Below are positions 60,081 to 64,000 of a stretch of DNA of 64,000 bases, in pieces. The notes under the pieces are model-generated. The model ran no database searches. It had not been told where the DNA came from and saw nothing but the letters and a program-made list of their open reading frames with translations. Positions within the stretch are counted from its first letter, which is position 1, and each line of letters begins with the position of its first letter. A program made the position numbers and the translations under genes. Origin of the DNA: Pardosa pseudoannulata (taxonomy: Eukaryota > Arthropoda > Arachnida > Araneae > Lycosidae). The stretch is from positions 45,731,015 to 45,795,014 of the forward strand of contig CM063510.1 of assembly GCA_032207245.1 (NCBI GenBank), given 5' to 3'.

Positions 60081-61117
60081 CTAGTTGCAAGTACCCGGTT
60101 TTGCCCGGGTTTAAAATAAAGTTTTCTGTAGAAGCGTACAAAATTGTTTATTTGCATGCAATAAAATGATACATTTATCGTAAAGCAATGTGATAGACAA
60201 CATTTTTGGCAGTTCCATTTGGAGTGTATACAAAAAGATTTTCCTCTTTGCCCACTCTGGAGCAGGCCACATACAACTGCCCATGAGAAAAGCATGGTGT
60301 CTACAAGTCTATACCAGCAATCCCAAGAGACTGGCCCTGTGACTTGTTGATTGTCATGGCAAAGCACAGTTTCAAAGGGAAATGTATTCTCTTGAATTGC
60401 ATGGTGTTGTCTGAGGGAATGATAGGTATTCTTGGCATGAAGACATCCTTACCCTTACCACATTCTGTGAGTAATGTGGCTTGAATGACATGTTGTATCA
60501 GCTTTTTCACAATTAAACTTTTGCAATTGCACAACCTGGGTACATCAATATTTCGAATCAGCATTATTGGAGTACCAACTTTAAGAATCAAGTTGTGGGC
60601 TTGAAAATCAGGAGTCTGGATGGAATTCAAGAACTCAAAGGGATATTGTACTGCTTCATCTTCATTCAGGATACAGTTTATGGACTTGTAGGCATATTCT
60701 TGCCCTGGATGCTGCTTCTGTATGGTGACATTGAGCTTCTCAACCACATCATTTTTGCTTGCCAGAATTGCTCTGTGAGAAAGCCAGTCCTGATCCCTGA
60801 AATTTTGCTGAATATCATATTGGTTACAGTATTTGCTTGCAATAAAGTACATATAACAAAGAAGCATTGTGTTTACTTACCGCTTTTGTTAGTAAAGTTT
60901 TCTCTAAAATGTACCCATGGCTGAGAACAAGCACATGGAGCACTACTTTTGGCTGGAATAGGCCAGAGTGAGGTTGAGATGGAACGAAACATGTTTAAGA
61001 ACCTTCCCCATGTAAATTTGTGTACGTGTACCAAATTTCAGGTTACTTGGTTGTCTGGATCTTGAGTTATAAGGAAACAGACAAACAGACAACAAATGCG
61101 TCATATACATAAAGAGA
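60081..61117 (-). mobile_element. Helitron, 1037 bp, both termini present
   Basis: On the minus strand the 5' end is TCTCTTTATGTATATGACGC preceded by A. The 3' end is CTAG followed by T, so the insertion lies between A and T without target duplication. A hairpin (ACCCGG...CCGGGT, 60093-60110) stands ten bases before the CTAG terminus. These are the defining Helitron termini. The element keeps only the C-terminal part of a helicase and has no Rep domain, so it is non-autonomous. Confidence 0.9.
60175..60867 (-). pseudogene. Helitron Rep/helicase, C-terminal Pif1-like part
   Basis: 231 in-frame codons run from 60867 to a stop at 60175, with one internal TAG at 60301-60303. Readable helicase blocks are NFRDQDWLSHRAILASKND, VGTPIMLIRNIDVPRLCN, PLKLCFAMTINKSQGQSLG (the motif V-like region), then, after the stop, FSHGQLYVACSRVG (motif VI) and NVVYHIALR at the end. 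This matches the last third of the Pif1-family (SF1B) helicase fused to Rep in animal Helitrons. Walker A and the Rep nuclease are absent. Only one stop mars about 230 codons, so the fragment is fairly young. Confidence 0.93.
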
Positions 61118-62009
61118 TGTTTGAATCTCCATCTCACGTATATATTTATGCTGAAATTTTATAGCAAGCAATTTTGTTCACCTATAGTAAGCTGACGAAT
61201 GAAATTCCTAACATATAAGTAGCTTGGATCCCTCTAATGTGAATAAGACTTATAAAGTATTCAATTTAAAAATACTACCGAATTTATTCAATTAATTATA
61301 AATATAATTGTAGCATCGAGATTTGAAGAAAGATAATTGAATAAGTGAGACGATAGAGTGAATAACACAACATTTCATTGAAATCATACATACAAATAAT
61401 AGGGCAAGACATAAAATACAAAAATAATATCCGAGAACTGATCAAAAAATAATGTTACAAATCCGATATTTCTGAAGATTCGTCTGTATACCTCAGCATG
61501 CTTTCGGCAGCTATGGAGAGGTTCAACCACCTGTAACCTACAACATTAGCTTTAAGTTAGCGCAAATAGCGACGTCTAACATCTCAGAAAGAAATCCTCT
61601 CAGTTATTAGATTTCTTTGGGTAAGACATGTACGAGCAACTGGTATTCACCTGCTGCTGGTACAGATTTACAGAGAGGTAAATGTTTAGTTAGAATATTA
61701 CAGAACAATATTGAAAGTTTAGAAAGGTCAGAAAGTCAGATGGAGAAATAATCAGTGATGGCAGTTTGAACATCATCGACCAACCACCTTGCAGACCTAA
61801 AATGATTTGAAGGAGAACCTAGGTGATCGTCCATTAGCTTCTGATAAAGAGGGGAAACATTTCGCAACAACGGTGTTCAATAAGCAAGAACACGTGTATT
61901 GATGGTACGAAGTAAAATTTATCTCTCACTGAAGGATTTGTAACACTTTGTTTTTGATCACTCATACTAGTTTTTACAAGGAGAAAAATGGCCTTTGGAT
62001 AAAGCATCT
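61118..62009. other. No gene recognised; possible LINE trace
   Basis: 61560-61700 has a plus-strand reading (IRFLWVRHVRAT) reminiscent of the 'RLRWLGHV.R' block near the end of some LINE reverse transcriptases, but it is too short to call. Confidence 0.3.
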
Positions 62010-62172
62010 GTTTTGAGTAACCTATTCTTCAGATCTTCGAATTCGTTGGGTTCGACTCCCACTGCTAGAATGGATGTTCGTAGTTGTTTGGAATCAGCTT
62101 TAAGCAGTAGGTACGTTCTCATTAGCCCTCGTATAGCAGAAAAGTAGACCGTAGCGCTCCAAACCAAATCAA
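62010..62172 (+). mobile_element. tRNA-Arg-derived SINE, head decayed
   Basis: GGTTCGACTCCCAC (B box), GGATGTTCGTAGTTGTTTGG, TTTAAGCAGTAGG, CTCATTAGCCCTCGT and CCAAACCAAATC. The A box is no longer readable. Confidence 0.88.
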
Positions 62173-62261
62173 AAGCTCTTATTTCTCCCGCTGTCTCTAG
62201 ACTTCCACGTAATCTCTAGCATTTTATTTTGTATATATAACCTTCCCTTGATTTAGTGCAA

Positions 62262-62426
62262 AACGATGAACGAATGGTTAGAGTGCAGATTTTCGGAACC
62301 TGAGTTTGTGGTTTCGAATGCCGTTGTGGCCTGGATGTCGTAGCCATTCGGAATCGTATTTAAACAGTAGATCCCACTAGCCCTCGTGTTGGAAAACAGT
62401 AGACCTTAGCTCCAAACCAAACCAAA
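62262..62426 (+). mobile_element. tRNA-Arg-derived SINE
   Basis: GAACGAATGGTTAGAGTGC, GGTTTCGAATGCC, TGTCGTAGCCATTCGGAATC, CTAGCCCTCGTGTTGG and a CCAAACCAAAA tail. About 90 bases downstream of the previous copy, same orientation. Confidence 0.9.
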
Positions 62427-62687
62427 ATCCTTAGGTATAGATCTTAAGTGATTTATATCGATTCAATTTGTTTTTGTAGTGCATGACCTCGCATGCTTTC
62501 ATATGGACAAGTTTCCCTTTTTTTACTGAATTCCTCTAACTTCAAAGCAAAAAACCTACGCAAGTGGAAGAGAACATTATGAATTCTGTAGTGCTGGTGA
62601 GTCCATCGAAAATGAAATTTATGTGAACCTGTATATATAGAATGTAAACTAGTGTTACAGATTAATCCAATGACTCGAAAGATTTAT

Positions 62688-62862
62688 TGTTCGGTTTGAT
62701 TTGGTTCAGAGTCCTACAACCAATTGTTTTTTCACACGAGAACTAATGAGACCTGTAACTATTGCATAAGCTGGTTTTGAATATCAATCATCCATGCCTG
62801 CAACACCGAATTCAGGTATCGAAGAGAAGAACACTATCCATTTGGTCATCGTTCGATGAATT
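62688..62862 (-). mobile_element. tRNA-Arg-derived SINE, minus strand, head deleted in part
   Basis: Tail GGTTTGATTTGGTTC, GAACTAATGAGACC, body, then CATTTGGTCATCGTTCG. A deletion has removed most of the B box. Confidence 0.82.
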
Positions 62863-64000
62863 AATTTTAGAAAATGAACTAGGGGTCAAGTTAATGAAGT
62901 GCAAAATCCAGATTATCAAAAGAAACGTAGCAGAATGTTCCACCGGTATAAAATAAATGCAATCACTTAATGGATTTATTGCATTAACAGCCTATATGGT
63001 GAACGCACAATAAAATGGCCATCACTTAGCTGCGTCTTGGTAGTGCCGAATGACATAAATGCAGTTTCTCCCCCCCCATTGAGAACAATATAAAAACTTA
63101 ATGCAATTATACCCATTTTACTTTCTAAATGTGCAATTTTCAGTTTTTTGTTGAGATTCATCTTTAATGTTTGGAAATATAAATAAAATAAAAAAACTCT
63201 GAGTGAATAAAATTTTAAATGTAAAACCTATAAAAGGGAGTCTGTTCAATACTAGTTTCATACTATTTTTTTTACTCAAATGGAATTTAAACTTTGCTAT
63301 ATAAAAAAGAAATTATATTTCTGCATGCTAAAAAAAGCTAAGCAAACTTTTCTAAGATATCACTCGATTATTGATTTCCCAACGTAAATTGGTTGGTCTG
63401 GAACGAAATTTTCATCGAACAATAAAATATTTTATGGAAGACGGAAAATCAATAAAAATAGGAAAACCGGAGAGGTAAAAATAATCTGAGAAAGAACAAA
63501 AGTTTTCGAAGAATGTCTGATGAATAAACAGTTCAGCTTAATCACATGCTTTATAATGCTTTGTTTATAACATCTTTCCTCAGTTTTTAATCATTGATGC
63601 AATATTAATATGAATTTATTAAGAGGTAAAATATTTCTTTAATATAATTAAATTTTCCTGAGAAATATTTGTTTAAATAATACATTAATTTTAGTCTTTG
63701 TTTTCGACCGTAACAATTTCATTTAAAATATTCAATGAAATTTAAAGTTCCAATTTTGATTTTCAAATCTATCTTCTTTATTTTCCAAATTTTGATTAAA
63801 TATTTTAAAGCTGAGAAAACTCCTAATGGTGTTTTTTATTTGTTTTCCTGTTTGACGTTATGATTAAAGGATTAGTATTTGCCTTTAGAGTAGCAAACTA
63901 ATTTTTAACACACGTTTCATTTAATATAATAAACTCTTTCAATATGTTATCAAAATTAAATTAAAAATATTTTTAAGAATTTCATTATGCTTTAAATTAT
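62863..64000. other. AT-rich, no gene recognised
   Basis: No supported feature up to the window end; a C8 run lies near 63071-63078. Confidence 0.5.

Noticed and set aside
60595..60924. 109-codon plus-strand frame
   Set aside because: It is antisense to the Helitron helicase fragment, which has clear motifs on the minus strand.

Overview
This is AT-rich nuclear DNA from an animal, most likely an arthropod. Tc1/mariner, pogo, piggyBac, Helitron, tRNA-derived SINE and LTR remnants share the window with long TA/CA microsatellites, which suggests an arachnid such as a spider. The species is inference; nothing here is diagnostic. I found no bacterial gene, no rRNA, no functional tRNA gene and no complete host gene. 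The only host-like coding signal is a GC-rich open exon with a membrane helix on the minus strand at 27909-28230. Nearly all other coding traces are decayed transposases.

Layout. 1-720: tRNA-Arg-derived SINEs, one split by a second SINE. 3.2-5.3 kb: two TA-inserting MITEs and a tandem duplication. 5.4-8.5 kb: two inverted copies of an LTR-like repeat. 9.4-10.1 kb: an internally deleted Tc1 element. 10.5-10.8 kb: a MITE split by a SINE. 13.2-17.4 kb: a 2.1-kb tandem duplication, followed to 19.2 kb by a 92-bp satellite that carries a pogo/Tigger fossil. 19.6-23.3 kb: microsatellites, a repeat bounded by microsatellites and a SINE. 23.9-28.5 kb: an LTR-like element with a tRNA-like head, four SINEs and the candidate exon. 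30.1-31.6 kb: a piggyBac relic inside a Tc1-like relic. 32.3-33.3 kb: a LINE relic split by a solo LTR. 35.8-42.0 kb: a four-unit array of about 1.1-kb repeats that has accumulated two more tRNA-headed LTR-like elements, a mariner and a perfect hairpin. 43.6-46.5 kb: microsatellites, a second microsatellite-bounded repeat, and an LTR-like block between 80-bp direct repeats. 49.7-55.6 kb: a long TA tract, an inverted repeat pair, a Tc1/mariner-superfamily relic and a second Tc1 copy. 57-62.9 kb: a SINE split by a piggyBac-type MITE, a tandem duplication, a Helitron with both termini, and three more SINEs.

The elements do not form a pathway. They do form a layered insertion record, in which target-site duplications, empty sister sites and nested order can be read directly. 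The most unusual item is the three-copy family that joins a tRNA-like head (A-box and B-box-like motifs) to an LTR-like body (TATA box, AATAAA, TG...CA ends). All coordinates and alignments were made by eye; no similarity search was run.
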